A stretch of 54,719 bases of DNA from Rhodospirillaceae bacterium (GTDB lineage Bacteria > Pseudomonadota > Alphaproteobacteria > Bin65), in NCBI GenBank assembly GCA_009840595.1, contig VXNK01000022.1, positions 1 to 54,719 of the forward strand. The letters are read 5' to 3'. This document shows, in pieces, positions 1-9,135 of the stretch; the stretch's first letter is position 1; every line of letters starts with the position of its first letter. Both the position numbers and the translations under genes were made by a program. Under the pieces are notes generated by a model. It was not told where the DNA came from. It saw only the letters and a program-made list of their open reading frames with translations, and ran no database searches.

Positions 1-358
1 GAACCCTCGCCGATCCGGGACAGAGCCGACAGGCGGTCTATGACGGATGCTTACGAATCATACGTCAGGCACCGCAAGGCGCCGCATGCCCCCTCAGAGC
101 GGTGAAAAAAACTTGGCCTGAGCCCCGAAGGCTCCGGGCGCGAACAGGCTGAGAGGACTTGACTGTGCTCTATTGAGGCCAGCGCGCGCCCCGGATGCAC
201 CCGCGTCCGGTATCCGGCACATAAAGTAGTGCAGTCGTGTGGAAGTCGAACACGGAAAACCTCCTGTGTGCCATAACCGACTAAGAACAGATGACAGTAG
301 GCGGCACGTCGTCCGCCGATCGACCGGAATCAATAAGTCGATTCAGCTTCTATGACTC
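1..358. other. Left-edge stretch with no supported gene
   Basis: No convincing gene lies here. Two plus-strand frames are open from the left edge, one to a stop at 102-104 and one to about 150, so the tail of a gene lying outside the window is possible. Neither piece shows a motif I recognise. The stretch lies downstream of the minus-strand defence operon and contains its candidate terminator at 105-134. The 79-codon minus-strand reading at 94-333 crosses that hairpin and looks like a chance frame. Confidence 0.4.
105..134 (-). terminator. Candidate terminator of the ssp defence operon
   Basis: Read on the minus strand, a GAGCC-TTCGG-GGCTC hairpin (120-134) is followed by seven T residues (105-111 on the plus strand as A7). 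The T run starts 8 nt after the stem, further than ideal, and the site lies about 225 nt beyond the last stop codon. It is plausible but not certain. Confidence 0.35.
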
Positions 359-1264
359 TCATCCTAACACCCGAGCGCGTCGAAGTGCGATTTCGGCTAT
401 CTCCTGCTTCATGACACGATCAGGAAAGAAATACGCCATCCAGTTGACGAATGCGATCCACAAGTCGTTCGCGGAAAATTCGTCTCCGCTGATCGTTTCA
501 AGCCACGAACTCGCGTCGGCTCGAGTAAGCGTCGTATCGTCCGATGATTCGAGAAGGGTTTCGGCGGGTGGTATAGCGGCAAGCAACGACCGTATCGCAT
601 CCTTGAACTTGTGCTCCTCAAGGCCTGGTGGAAGGTTGGAACTCGCCAGATCCGTGAGGACAATGCGATCGGCAGCGCCTACGAAACCAGTAGGTAGGTC
701 GATGTAGAATCGGTACACTTGCTCGGGACGGCGACTTCGTGGGAACCAGCGGACATCCGACGCATCGGCCAATTTCATTGAAATAGAAAGGCTGTCGGCA
801 AGGCGCCGAGCCGTTCGCGCCATACTGCGCGTCGCCGCGCGCTCAGCTTGAGCAATTGCCTCGAGTGTCGCTGCAATTCCAGGGTCATCGATACTCGACT
901 CCACCAGGACCTCAATATTGCTGCCGGCGCCGCCTTCTCCGAAACCGGCACCAGTAACGTTAGCCGAACCCACGAGACACCGGTCGCCGGCGATGTAAAG
1001 CTTGGCGTGCAATCGGTCCACGAGTGAGAGGCTGAAGTTACCGCGCACCTCAAGCAGGTCCAGGACTTCCGGATCCGAGACCCCTGCAGCGATTTCTCTC
1101 GGGAGCCAGCGGGAGACGCAACGCAGATGCAGGGCATCGGGGATGATTTCAAGCAGTGACCGCAGCGCATCGACCTTGATGAATGGCGCAATCACGGCGA
1201 CATCGTCGTCCGCATACTCAAAGAGCGCCCGGATTCGGGCTCCTTGAGTATAGCCAGCAATCAC
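359..1264 (-). CDS. Phospholipase-D-like nuclease, putative SspH-type effector
   Basis: The 301-residue protein carries one HKD-type motif, H86-A-K88 followed by D94 and G99-S-A-N102, typical of PLD-superfamily nucleases that form one active site per dimer. The C-terminal half has no motif I know. The start is GTG at 1264, preceded by TAGGAGA at good spacing, 9 nt after the stop of the GHKL ATPase gene. It is the last gene of the phosphorothioate operon, so it is probably the DNA-cutting subunit of the effector module. Single-HKD nucleases also serve other defence systems (DrmC of DISARM). Family membership is clear. The SspH name is inferred from gene order and has not been checked by homology. 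Confidence 0.75.
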   Translation of the reverse strand: MIAGYTQGARIRALFEYADDDVAVIAPFIKVDALRSLLEIIPDALHLRCVSRWLPREIAAGVSDPEVLDLLEVRGNFSLSLVDRLHAKLYIAGDRCLVGSANVTGAGFGEGGAGSNIEVLVESSIDDPGIAATLEAIAQAERAATRSMARTARRLADSLSISMKLADASDVRWFPRSRRPEQVYRFYIDLPTGFVGAADRIVLTDLASSNLPPGLEEHKFKDAIRSLLAAIPPAETLLESSDDTTLTRADASSWLETISGDEFSANDLWIAFVNWMAYFFPDRVMKQEIAEIALRRARVLG

Positions 1265-1273
1265 CAGAATCTC

Positions 1274-3214
1274 CTACACGAGATCCGTCGGGGAAACCGA
1301 ATCGTCGTCCTCGTCGAAGAATTCCTCCGCGTATTTGCCCCACTCCAACCGGGCGTCTCGGACCCGGCGGCGATCCCGTTCGCTTTGTTCCTCTTCATAA
1401 CGGGCCCACGAATAAATGAGGATGCGGAAAGCGGCGGCGGCTTGCGCGAGTCGTTCACGAACCTCGTCCTCAGACATCTCCTCCACGTCCGGGTGCATGA
1501 CGTCGTAAAGGTGAGAGTGCACCGGATGGTCCGTATTGAGAGCGACCTGAATCACGTTGGGCAGTGATTCGACGTCGAAGAACGCAGGGCTGGATTGTGC
1601 CGATTGAATCCAACGTACGCGGTTTCCCGCCCGAATCGTCTCGTCAATCTCCTGCAACGCACCCGTCTGGTCGAAATGATGTTTCCGTGTGAGGGATTCA
1701 ACTTGCGCTTCTCGATGTTCCTCCAAGGAGCCTGATTCGCCCGCCTTGTCGGACTCGCCTTCGTGCCCCTCTTGCATTCGGCGCGTTATCGCAGCGGTCG
1801 CCTTGGCATCGGCCTTTTGATCCTCATCGAGAACGTGCCGCTTACCGCGCGGCTGCTTGGCTTGTCGGGACCGCCGTCGGAGTAGCTCAATCGCGTTCGT
1901 GATCTGTTTGCGAAGATCGAGAAGGTGGCTTCGGTGATCTCCCTCCTCTTCCATCCGGCGGCGAACATCACCGCTCGATTCTTCATCGGGAAGAGATTCT
2001 CTCTTCCAGTCAAATCGGGCAAGACGCTGGAATGTCATCGTGCCCTGCTTGTTGTTTGTCACTCCGAATACTTCGTCGAGTGCTGTCGGAAAGTCGACTT
2101 CCACAGTCCACCAACGTTCTCTTGGGTCGTCGCCACTGACCCAAGAATCATCGAGCTGAATCTCTCGGTGCGCCCGAACCAGCGAGACCCCCATATTCTG
2201 ATCCGCATGTTTTCCCCACGGAGCGCGTCCCGCGTCCTTGCCGACCCACTCTTCGGGCCAATCTGCCTCGGAGGCGGAGGAATCCCGGACGTGCGCGCGT
2301 GCATAGGTCGCCCGCACGCGAACTTCGAAGTCCTGTCCTTGGTACTTTACGGGTACCTGGAACGGACTTCCCTCAAGTTCCGTGAACATGGGCCCCGGAC
2401 CAAAACTCTCCGGGCAGGAGGTGCCTGTCATCAGATACAAGGGATCGTTTGGCCTCACCTCGACAATGTCATCCTCCTGAACTTCAATCTCTTCTCCGTT
2501 TTCCCGAATGGGAATCATTGTGATGGTGCGTCGCGATCCGATCTCAGACCCCCTCGGATCATCGGGATGCAGACGTTCAGATTGTTTCGCCAGGAAGCGT
2601 CGATATATTCGCCCAATCAGTAGTTCGGTGTGCTTGAATGTCGTGGAGGCCTGCTTCCACTCAACACGGTCCAGATCGCTCCACACCACGAGGGTGCCAC
2701 AGTCACCAAACACGTTGCGGCTCGCTTTGCGAAACACTTTCGGAATCGCCTGCTGATCCGGCTGAGGAATCTCTCTTTTCCCAGCCTCTACTTCGCTAAG
2801 GGACAAATACGTATGAAGAGCGTTCGTGGCGCCCGATTGCCACGACCACACGTCGACTCTTTTCGCTTGCGACATCGAAGAGTTGGGAAGACCTAGACCA
2901 AACCGGCCAATTCCTTGCCGCTCCCGCCGTGTACCGTGACCATAGCGAAGGCTCCCTCGAAGGGTAGCGCCATCCATCCCCTCACCGTTGTCGAGGACCG
3001 CCAACTTCGTGAGTGTGAATCTTCCAGTACGGGCATCCCGGCGACTGATCCCGAACACCTCGATTGCAGTCGCATGACTCTCGATTGAGTTGTCGATGAG
3101 CTCAGCCAGCGCATGCGTCGTGGACTTGTAGCCGCTGTCACGCATCGCCTTGACCGTCATCTCCGAATCAATGATGGAGAAGCTCAGTTGAACCCCGGAT
3201 GTGCTCACTGCCAT
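1274..3214 (-). CDS. GHKL (HATPase_c, MORC/Hsp90-like) ATPase, putative SspG-type effector
   Basis: The 646-residue protein has an N-terminal GHKL ATP-binding fold. The N-box is ALAELIDNS (E38, D41, N42), the G1 box is DNGEGMD (from D75), and the glycine-rich lid is GIGRFGLGLP (101-110). This pattern is shared by MORC, Hsp90 and MutL ATPases, which clamp or dimerise on ATP. The middle is probably a transducer-like domain. The last 200 residues are strongly charged and predicted helical. ATG at 3214 follows GGGAGGA at ideal spacing, and the gene overlaps the helicase stop by 10 nt. Its place between helicase and nuclease suggests an ATP-gated sensor or loader. The exact role is unknown. Confidence 0.75.
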   Translation of the reverse strand: MAVSTSGVQLSFSIIDSEMTVKAMRDSGYKSTTHALAELIDNSIESHATAIEVFGISRRDARTGRFTLTKLAVLDNGEGMDGATLRGSLRYGHGTRRERQGIGRFGLGLPNSSMSQAKRVDVWSWQSGATNALHTYLSLSEVEAGKREIPQPDQQAIPKVFRKASRNVFGDCGTLVVWSDLDRVEWKQASTTFKHTELLIGRIYRRFLAKQSERLHPDDPRGSEIGSRRTITMIPIRENGEEIEVQEDDIVEVRPNDPLYLMTGTSCPESFGPGPMFTELEGSPFQVPVKYQGQDFEVRVRATYARAHVRDSSASEADWPEEWVGKDAGRAPWGKHADQNMGVSLVRAHREIQLDDSWVSGDDPRERWWTVEVDFPTALDEVFGVTNNKQGTMTFQRLARFDWKRESLPDEESSGDVRRRMEEEGDHRSHLLDLRKQITNAIELLRRRSRQAKQPRGKRHVLDEDQKADAKATAAITRRMQEGHEGESDKAGESGSLEEHREAQVESLTRKHHFDQTGALQEIDETIRAGNRVRWIQSAQSSPAFFDVESLPNVIQVALNTDHPVHSHLYDVMHPDVEEMSEDEVRERLAQAAAAFRILIYSWARYEEEQSERDRRRVRDARLEWGKYAEEFFDEDDDSVSPTDLV

Positions 3215-4836
3215 ACGTCCTCCCAGTTCAGAAACGCTGCCGCGACATCGCCGAAACCCGGTAGGCTAGGATCGATGACAGTTACGACTTCGCATGTTTC
3301 GGTTCCGCCGGCCTTGGGGCCACGAATTGCCCGACCTACCATCTGACTAAACAGCACCAGAGACCGAGTAGGGCGGGCGATGATGACTGCGCTGGCCTTG
3401 GGGGCGTCGAACCCTGTTGTCAATACTCCGAAGTTGACCAGGACCATAGGTACCTCGTCATCCGACCTGAACGTCCTGATAGCGTGCTCCCTCGCGCGCA
3501 CAGGCGTCAGACCCGTAACCACATTGCTGCGGACGTCGCGCGCGACAAGGATCGCGCTCAGTATCCGAGCGTGGTCGACGCTGGCCGCGAAGACGAGCAC
3601 ACGGTTGTGTCCGACGCCGAGTAACTCGTCGATGGCATCCAGAACTGCGGCCACGTATTGTTCGCTCATCGACAGCGCAGCCACAATCTCCTCTGGGATG
3701 TCTAATCCTCCGGCAATGCGGGAGATCTCCCTTTCGCTGAACGCAAGTCCCGGCCGCGATAGGAGTGTCCGGAAGCTTGGTCGGGCCAAATATCCGTTCT
3801 CGATAAGGTATTCGATAGGGTTCTTGCCGGGCACTTCGAGTGTCACCTTGTTTCCGGCGAAGAACTCGGCGAGTTCACCGTCTTCGTCTATATCGGCCCA
3901 TGTTCGCCCCGGCGTCGCAGTGAGGCCCAGCAGCGCGCATCTGAAGTCCAGCGTGAGTTCCTCGGTAACCTGACGATAGGTTCTCGCGATACTCTGGTGA
4001 GCTTCGTCGAAGACCACCAGTCGCACACGCTGGGAAAGCCGAACCGCCCAATCCGGGTCGGTGCGCGAGATCACGGCCCAGCCCTTCGCGAGTCCGACGG
4101 CAAGAAACCCGTCGGAGAAGCGATCGAGATCTGGCATCCGGTCGCCCCACATGGTCCCGATTTGGAGCGGCCTTGTGCCCAAGTGCATCCAGGCTTCCTT
4201 GAACGCTACAACCGCCTGCTCCAGCAACTCCTTGCCGGAGGCCAGCCAAACCACGACCGACGGCTCGTGAGCTCGCAACGCATCTGCCACCACATGCATA
4301 GCCGTCCGCGTCTTGCCCACCCCGGTCGGCAGATGAAGAACAGCTCGGCGTTCATCTTCGTCCAGCAACGGCGCCAGCCTGCAAACAGCGTTCCTCTGAT
4401 GATCGAACAGGCCGTAGATCGGCGTAATCGTCTCCGTGGGCGGCACCGCTGGTGGTAGGATCCGCTCTTCAACCAAACCGAAGAAATCACGAAGCCGGCG
4501 CACCTGCGATTCCGTCCATTCGCTTGCGGGACTCGCGGTGATGGTCCGCCCAACGCGGGCCTCCAGCTCGGTACGTTTTTCATTAGGGACTAGGCTGAGG
4601 ACAAGCTTTCGGCCATCGGGCTCCCCGAGAAGGACATCAAGGTCGATCAGGGTCCGAGCAACTCGCCGGAGATTTTCGCCGTCGATTCTACCGCCGAAGA
4701 GAGCGTCCAGTACCGACAGGACAGCAGGATCAAAGAACATTCTGAGTTCTCGATCCGGGAGCGAATCGAGAAACCAAGCAACTGAAAGACCCGGTCCGCC
4801 GGGCGGTGCCACCGCCGTCGCGCTCACAATGCGCAC
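3205..4836 (-). CDS. SF2 DEAH-box helicase/translocase, putative SspF-type effector
   Basis: The 543-residue protein shows the SF2 motif series: a DHQRNAV segment before motif I, Walker A LPTGVGKT (169-176), DEAH (277-280), GLTATP (motif III-like, about 304-309) and QMVGRAIRG (motif VI). This layout matches type I/III restriction and RecQ/UvrB-like DNA translocases. About 140 N-terminal residues precede the helicase core and may be a specific partner-binding domain. The longest frame starts at GTG 4836. GTG 4827 would make a GTGA overlap with the sspD stop and is equally possible, because neither has a strong ribosome-binding site. The protein is likely the motor of the effector module. Confidence 0.75.
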   Translation of the reverse strand: MRIVSATAVAPPGGPGLSVAWFLDSLPDRELRMFFDPAVLSVLDALFGGRIDGENLRRVARTLIDLDVLLGEPDGRKLVLSLVPNEKRTELEARVGRTITASPASEWTESQVRRLRDFFGLVEERILPPAVPPTETITPIYGLFDHQRNAVCRLAPLLDEDERRAVLHLPTGVGKTRTAMHVVADALRAHEPSVVVWLASGKELLEQAVVAFKEAWMHLGTRPLQIGTMWGDRMPDLDRFSDGFLAVGLAKGWAVISRTDPDWAVRLSQRVRLVVFDEAHQSIARTYRQVTEELTLDFRCALLGLTATPGRTWADIDEDGELAEFFAGNKVTLEVPGKNPIEYLIENGYLARPSFRTLLSRPGLAFSEREISRIAGGLDIPEEIVAALSMSEQYVAAVLDAIDELLGVGHNRVLVFAASVDHARILSAILVARDVRSNVVTGLTPVRAREHAIRTFRSDDEVPMVLVNFGVLTTGFDAPKASAVIIARPTRSLVLFSQMVGRAIRGPKAGGTETCEVVTVIDPSLPGFGDVAAAFLNWEDVWQ

Positions 4837-5672
4837 ACGGTGCAGGGTAAGGTGTCGTCGTCTTCGTCGAGGGCTTCGGTGAGTACTTCGATCAGGGGGA
4901 CGTTCGCCTGCACCTTAGCGGCACGAGACTTGGCCGCTTCATGCCGCTCAAGAATCTCGTTCCGGCGAGACAGCAACTCGGTGAGAGTTTCACCGCTGGA
5001 CCAAGTGTACTGGCGGCCCCGCATGGCTTGGCTGCGGAAGTCGGCATCGCCTTCGACCCCGGCGTCTCGCAACACCTTCCGCTCAATGGCGACCGCCCGC
5101 TGGAACAACTCAGGATGGCGCTCCGCAAGACCCACCCACTCCGCCTTGCGCTGATAGAAGCAGAAATAACAGCCCGAACGAGTCCTCCACTCGTAATAGT
5201 TCGGGAGACCAATGCCGGCTTCCTCGAGGATCCGCGTAACCCCATCGCGTTCGATTCCATCCTCGATGAACGGGAATTTGGTCCTGATATTTGGTTTCGT
5301 GGAAATATAGCCCTTCCGGTTCGACTCGTCAGCGCGGATCGCAACATAGGAGACCGCGGGCACGTCGCCGATCCACGCCTCGATCGGCTTGATCTTCATA
5401 TTCTTGGTACACCATCGCATCTGCGGGGACGGCAACGCCCCGCGAAAGACCTCGAACCAGTGATCGAAGCCACGGTGTGCGTTCAGGCGAACGATCGGCT
5501 TGCCGAGAATCACCTCGAGACGAGTTAAATACTCATAGGTCTCGGGAAGTTCCGCTCCAGTATCGCAGAAGAAGTACTCCATGCTGGGCACCTGATCCCG
5601 GAGATACACAGCAAGTGCGCTAGAGTCCTTGCCTCCCGAGATCCCGCAGATGTGGCGATCTGTGTTAGCCAT
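4824..5672 (-). CDS. sspD: SspD, PP-loop ATP pyrophosphatase (PAPS-reductase family, DndC-like)
   Basis: The 282-residue protein has the PP-loop SGGKDSS at 12-18 near its N terminus and a PAPS-reductase-like fold. Cysteines C88, C168/C171 (GCYFC) and C277/C280 at the C terminus are candidate iron-sulfur ligands or sulfur carriers, as in DndC-type enzymes. In phosphorothioate systems this protein adenylates the DNA phosphate so that sulfur from the desulfurase can replace an oxygen. I chose ATG 5672, which follows AGGAAA and overlaps the sspC stop by 8 nt. A longer frame to 5747 would intrude far into sspC. Family assignment is firm. The SspD name rests on its neighbours. Confidence 0.88.
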   Translation of the reverse strand: MANTDRHICGISGGKDSSALAVYLRDQVPSMEYFFCDTGAELPETYEYLTRLEVILGKPIVRLNAHRGFDHWFEVFRGALPSPQMRWCTKNMKIKPIEAWIGDVPAVSYVAIRADESNRKGYISTKPNIRTKFPFIEDGIERDGVTRILEEAGIGLPNYYEWRTRSGCYFCFYQRKAEWVGLAERHPELFQRAVAIERKVLRDAGVEGDADFRSQAMRGRQYTWSSGETLTELLSRRNEILERHEAAKSRAAKVQANVPLIEVLTEALDEDDDTLPCTVCAL

Positions 5673-8600
5673 ATCGAGATTTCCTTTCGGGGAGGACAAG
5701 GACCGCTTCGTCTTCGCTGCGGGTCTGCTCGGATAGAATCCGATCACCGAGTACGGCGAACAATGCCTTGTGGACTCGATGAGACGTACCGATGGTTTCG
5801 CCCAACTCCTTCAGGATTTCATCAATTGCCTTGTCTACCAGGCCACGTTGGCGCTGGTCGATGTCTACCAAGCCAACATGTTCGCTGCCATCCGGGCGAG
5901 TAATGGTAACGCGAAGCGCTTCGAAAGGGCCGCCTCCGTCGACGCGTCGCGCGGCGTGAAGCGCGACAAGGCGCTGAAAGGCAGCGATTTGCAAGGGAAG
6001 CTCGCGGCGGAACCTAGACAGGTCGTCGTCGTCCCACTCCTCGGGCGCTTTCCCGGCCACGACGGTAGCGGCGGCGCTGATCCAGTCGGCATCCGCATTA
6101 ACGACATCGTTGGCGAGCGTTCCGACAAACGCCCGGACCGTGGGGTTCAAGACTTCATTGTCGAGGGCGGCCGCTTGTCCCATGACTGCGAGCCGGCTGC
6201 TTTCCGCACTTGTGTCGAGCAGAAACCGAAGGAGTTCAGCCAGAAGTCGGTCGTAGCACCCGACGAGTTCCTCCAAAGCGACACCCACGCCATCAGTGTA
6301 TTCTGAGGTCTTCGCATATGTCTTCGTGTCGACAGGCACGGGCCGGAATCCGAGAGCCCTCGGGAGGGTATCGAAGAGCAACTCGTCCGGCTCAACTGCC
6401 ATCCCGATCACATCCCGCACCTTTTGAGCAGTAGTGCTCAAATTGCGGGTCCTCCGTGTGTAGCCGTCAAGGTTCCGGACCTGGTAGATCAATTGACCAA
6501 CTACCGAGAGGACATTCCCGACCCTGTAGTTGCCCAACCTCCTCAACTCCCCAAGGCGTCCCGCAAGTGCGTCGATGACTTGGCGGCGAGCTCCGGTGGC
6601 GTTCGCGAAGTGCTTGATCTCGAAGTGGGAAGGGTTGCGGACCATCCTTTCCGACAAATCGGGAGTTAACAGGGGTTTGAAGGTTCCGTGCTCGTAGATC
6701 GCGATCTCGTCCCTGAATGCGAGCAGCGCCGCCGTCACGAACACGGAAATAACGGCCGCCTTCATTCCCAACGGTGGCAGGAGCAGGACCGCATGGATTT
6801 CTTTGAGATTGACACGACGCGTCTTGGCACGTTCGAATTCGCGTTCCAGCGCCTTCCAGGCTGGAAGCAGCGATGTGTCTGTTGGCGTGCAAAAGTCGTA
6901 GGTTTGGCTACTGGGGACACGGACGTGGAGCCCCGTCCGAGCTAGGAATGCTCGATACATGGCCACTTCCGGGCCGTAACCGTCCAGCCCGAGATTCGCC
7001 TCGGAACGGCGCTCGATCATGGCTTCGAGCAGGAGGCGTCGAGCTTTGGCACCTTGGGAGGTGAGGTCGGTTCGGTTGAGCATTTCGTTGCCGACCGCAG
7101 GAGTAAACGGATACGCTAGGTCGGCTGCCTCCGACAGTGCTGCGCTGCCTCGTCCTGTGCGCAACTCCTTCGCTCCAGAATCTCCGATTAGGACCCACTG
7201 GCATGCGCCGGTACCAAACGTGGCCATCATGGCATCTCGGAAAGCGCCCTGTGACTCCGCAAGTCGCTCCGCGAGTTCGCGCTGAGCCACCCAATCGGAC
7301 TCGACGACGGGATCGTTCAATACAATGGTGACAGCAGCAACTTCTCTGGCGGCCCTGTCGAGCGCGCTCAAGTCGTACGGGATTGCCGCCACCGTCGGCT
7401 TGCCTGCCGCAGCCGGACTGGACAGTTTCGGCAACCGGCGGTCAGCACCGACGACGAGCAGCACTTCGCCGTCACAGGGAGCGAATGCATCCAGAGGTTC
7501 CATATGTTCGCCACCGGCGGCGTAGCGCCTGACGAACACTCGAAAAACATCGTGCTTCGCGCTGTGTCGCGCTGCCACGATCGGCACCGGCCGATCCATG
7601 CCGGATAGAACCTCAAGGAGCGGCTGGCGCCCGACTTTCTGCCGCGCAAGCTCCATGAGGCGACGGATATCGACGTCGGTTCCTTGCCAGATCCGGTACT
7701 CGTCGGCGAACTCTCGGAACGTGACTACTCCGGCCTCGTCGAGACGTGTCAAATGATCGGCCGAATTGGCGTCAACGAGCGACAGTACCCCAGAAGACGC
7801 CCGAACGGTTCCGCCGACCGATACCAGATTCAACAGAGCGATGGCCTTTGCTAGGCGGGTCTGTCTCGGAGAGAGCCCGTGGAGGTCGCGAAGCCGGAGC
7901 GCAATCTCGCTCCATCGGCGCAGACGATCCGATGCAATTTCCGCCTGCGTATCGCTGGAGACGAAGTAGTCATACACGGTCTCGAGACCTAACGACGGAA
8001 GGGAGCCGCGGCTCGGCAACTTAGTGGTCCCAAGAAATGAAGCAGCGCTAGCCGAGTGCAGCCCGGCCAGGAACGAGAACAGCGTTCGTTCATGCTGCCC
8101 GTAGCGATTGCAGAGCTCCGGCAGCAGCATGGCGGCTAAAGGGTGCAGGGGATAACATGATGCCACGATCTCCGGATCTGCCATTTCGGCGATACCGAGT
8201 AATCGCATCGCACTCGCATAAGGCCGCGCCCAGCGAGCGATCCGCGTTCGCAAACTCTCATTCCTGACTACGAAGACGGTTCCAATCAGCGCGCGGGACT
8301 GTCGGGTCGATTCGACATAGGCGATATCTTCGAATCGGCCCTGCACTTTGGCCCATTCACGGCGTCGAGGACCCGCCGCATCGGCCAGATGATTCTCGAA
8401 AGACAGGTGTTGTAAGGTCAGCAGAAAGATAGGCAAGCCTGAGCCCTGTCCTGCCTCGGCAAGCTGCTGCAACAGGTAGGGATCAGCTTCGGCGCTGTCT
8501 CCGATTGCTTCCAAGTTCTTGCCGAACTCGTCGATAATCAGCAGGAGCGGCCCATTCTCTGCCAAACACCGTGCTATTTCGACCACATCGGTCGCAGTCG

Positions 8601-9135
8601 GCCCGGCTCGTCGCCGGTCCTTCGTCGCCGCGTCCTCAATAGCTCGGCTAAGCGCTTTGGCCGCCCGGAACGTGCCGGATGAGGGCAACTTGCCGTACCG
8701 CCGAAGGGCCGCAGATTGAAGCGCCCGAAGCAGCGTGCGCCTGATCGGCTCTCGGCTGGCGGTGATCAGACCGCGCTGGAATCCGGAATCCATCGTGCGA
8801 TGGTGTTCATGGGCCCGTCGAATGGTCTCGCCCACCGCTGGCGAAGTTTCGTCGATCAGCTTCCAGGCGCGTGTTCGCGTCGGACCGGCGGGACCGAATG
8901 CGGCGTCAAGCAACAGAGCAAGCGAGGACTTCCCCGAACCGTAGGGTCCAGTCAGCGACCATGCGCCGCCCGCCGCCTCCGATGCGGCAACGGCAGCGAC
9001 CCTCTCCACGACATCCAATGCACGCGCAGTGACGATGTATCCGTCAAGCGGCTCAAGCCGATCTACGTCCCGCTCCAGATTGGTCGAACGGGCGAAACGG
9101 TCTAGAACCGAGATATGGTCGGCAAGCACGGTCAT
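5665..9135 (-). CDS. sspC: SspC, large P-loop ATPase of the DNA phosphorothioation complex
   Basis: The 1156-residue protein has a Walker A motif GPYGSGKSS (63-71) and a Walker B motif LLLIIDEFGK (197-206), giving an AAA-like ATPase at the N terminus. More than 900 further residues, mostly helical by composition, carry no motif I can name. It lies between the DUF4007 gene and the PP-loop gene, the position of SspC, the ATPase thought to energise sulfur insertion. Its ATG follows the sspB stop with no gap. BrxC-type ATPases of BREX systems are also large P-loop proteins, but no BREX methylase or PglZ gene is present here. Confidence 0.85.
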   Translation of the reverse strand: MTVLADHISVLDRFARSTNLERDVDRLEPLDGYIVTARALDVVERVAAVAASEAAGGAWSLTGPYGSGKSSLALLLDAAFGPAGPTRTRAWKLIDETSPAVGETIRRAHEHHRTMDSGFQRGLITASREPIRRTLLRALQSAALRRYGKLPSSGTFRAAKALSRAIEDAATKDRRRAGPTATDVVEIARCLAENGPLLLIIDEFGKNLEAIGDSAEADPYLLQQLAEAGQGSGLPIFLLTLQHLSFENHLADAAGPRRREWAKVQGRFEDIAYVESTRQSRALIGTVFVVRNESLRTRIARWARPYASAMRLLGIAEMADPEIVASCYPLHPLAAMLLPELCNRYGQHERTLFSFLAGLHSASAASFLGTTKLPSRGSLPSLGLETVYDYFVSSDTQAEIASDRLRRWSEIALRLRDLHGLSPRQTRLAKAIALLNLVSVGGTVRASSGVLSLVDANSADHLTRLDEAGVVTFREFADEYRIWQGTDVDIRRLMELARQKVGRQPLLEVLSGMDRPVPIVAARHSAKHDVFRVFVRRYAAGGEHMEPLDAFAPCDGEVLLVVGADRRLPKLSSPAAAGKPTVAAIPYDLSALDRAAREVAAVTIVLNDPVVESDWVAQRELAERLAESQGAFRDAMMATFGTGACQWVLIGDSGAKELRTGRGSAALSEAADLAYPFTPAVGNEMLNRTDLTSQGAKARRLLLEAMIERRSEANLGLDGYGPEVAMYRAFLARTGLHVRVPSSQTYDFCTPTDTSLLPAWKALEREFERAKTRRVNLKEIHAVLLLPPLGMKAAVISVFVTAALLAFRDEIAIYEHGTFKPLLTPDLSERMVRNPSHFEIKHFANATGARRQVIDALAGRLGELRRLGNYRVGNVLSVVGQLIYQVRNLDGYTRRTRNLSTTAQKVRDVIGMAVEPDELLFDTLPRALGFRPVPVDTKTYAKTSEYTDGVGVALEELVGCYDRLLAELLRFLLDTSAESSRLAVMGQAAALDNEVLNPTVRAFVGTLANDVVNADADWISAAATVVAGKAPEEWDDDDLSRFRRELPLQIAAFQRLVALHAARRVDGGGPFEALRVTITRPDGSEHVGLVDIDQRQRGLVDKAIDEILKELGETIGTSHRVHKALFAVLGDRILSEQTRSEDEAVLVLPERKSRYG

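Noticed and set aside
5770..6306. Plus-strand frames of 80-180 codons across the ssp genes
   Set aside because: They lie antisense to a 1156-residue protein with clear motifs and have no ribosome-binding sites.
5665..9135. BREX system, because of the large ATPase
   Set aside because: No PglX methylase, PglZ phosphatase or BrxA/BrxB-like gene is present. The neighbours fit phosphorothioation.
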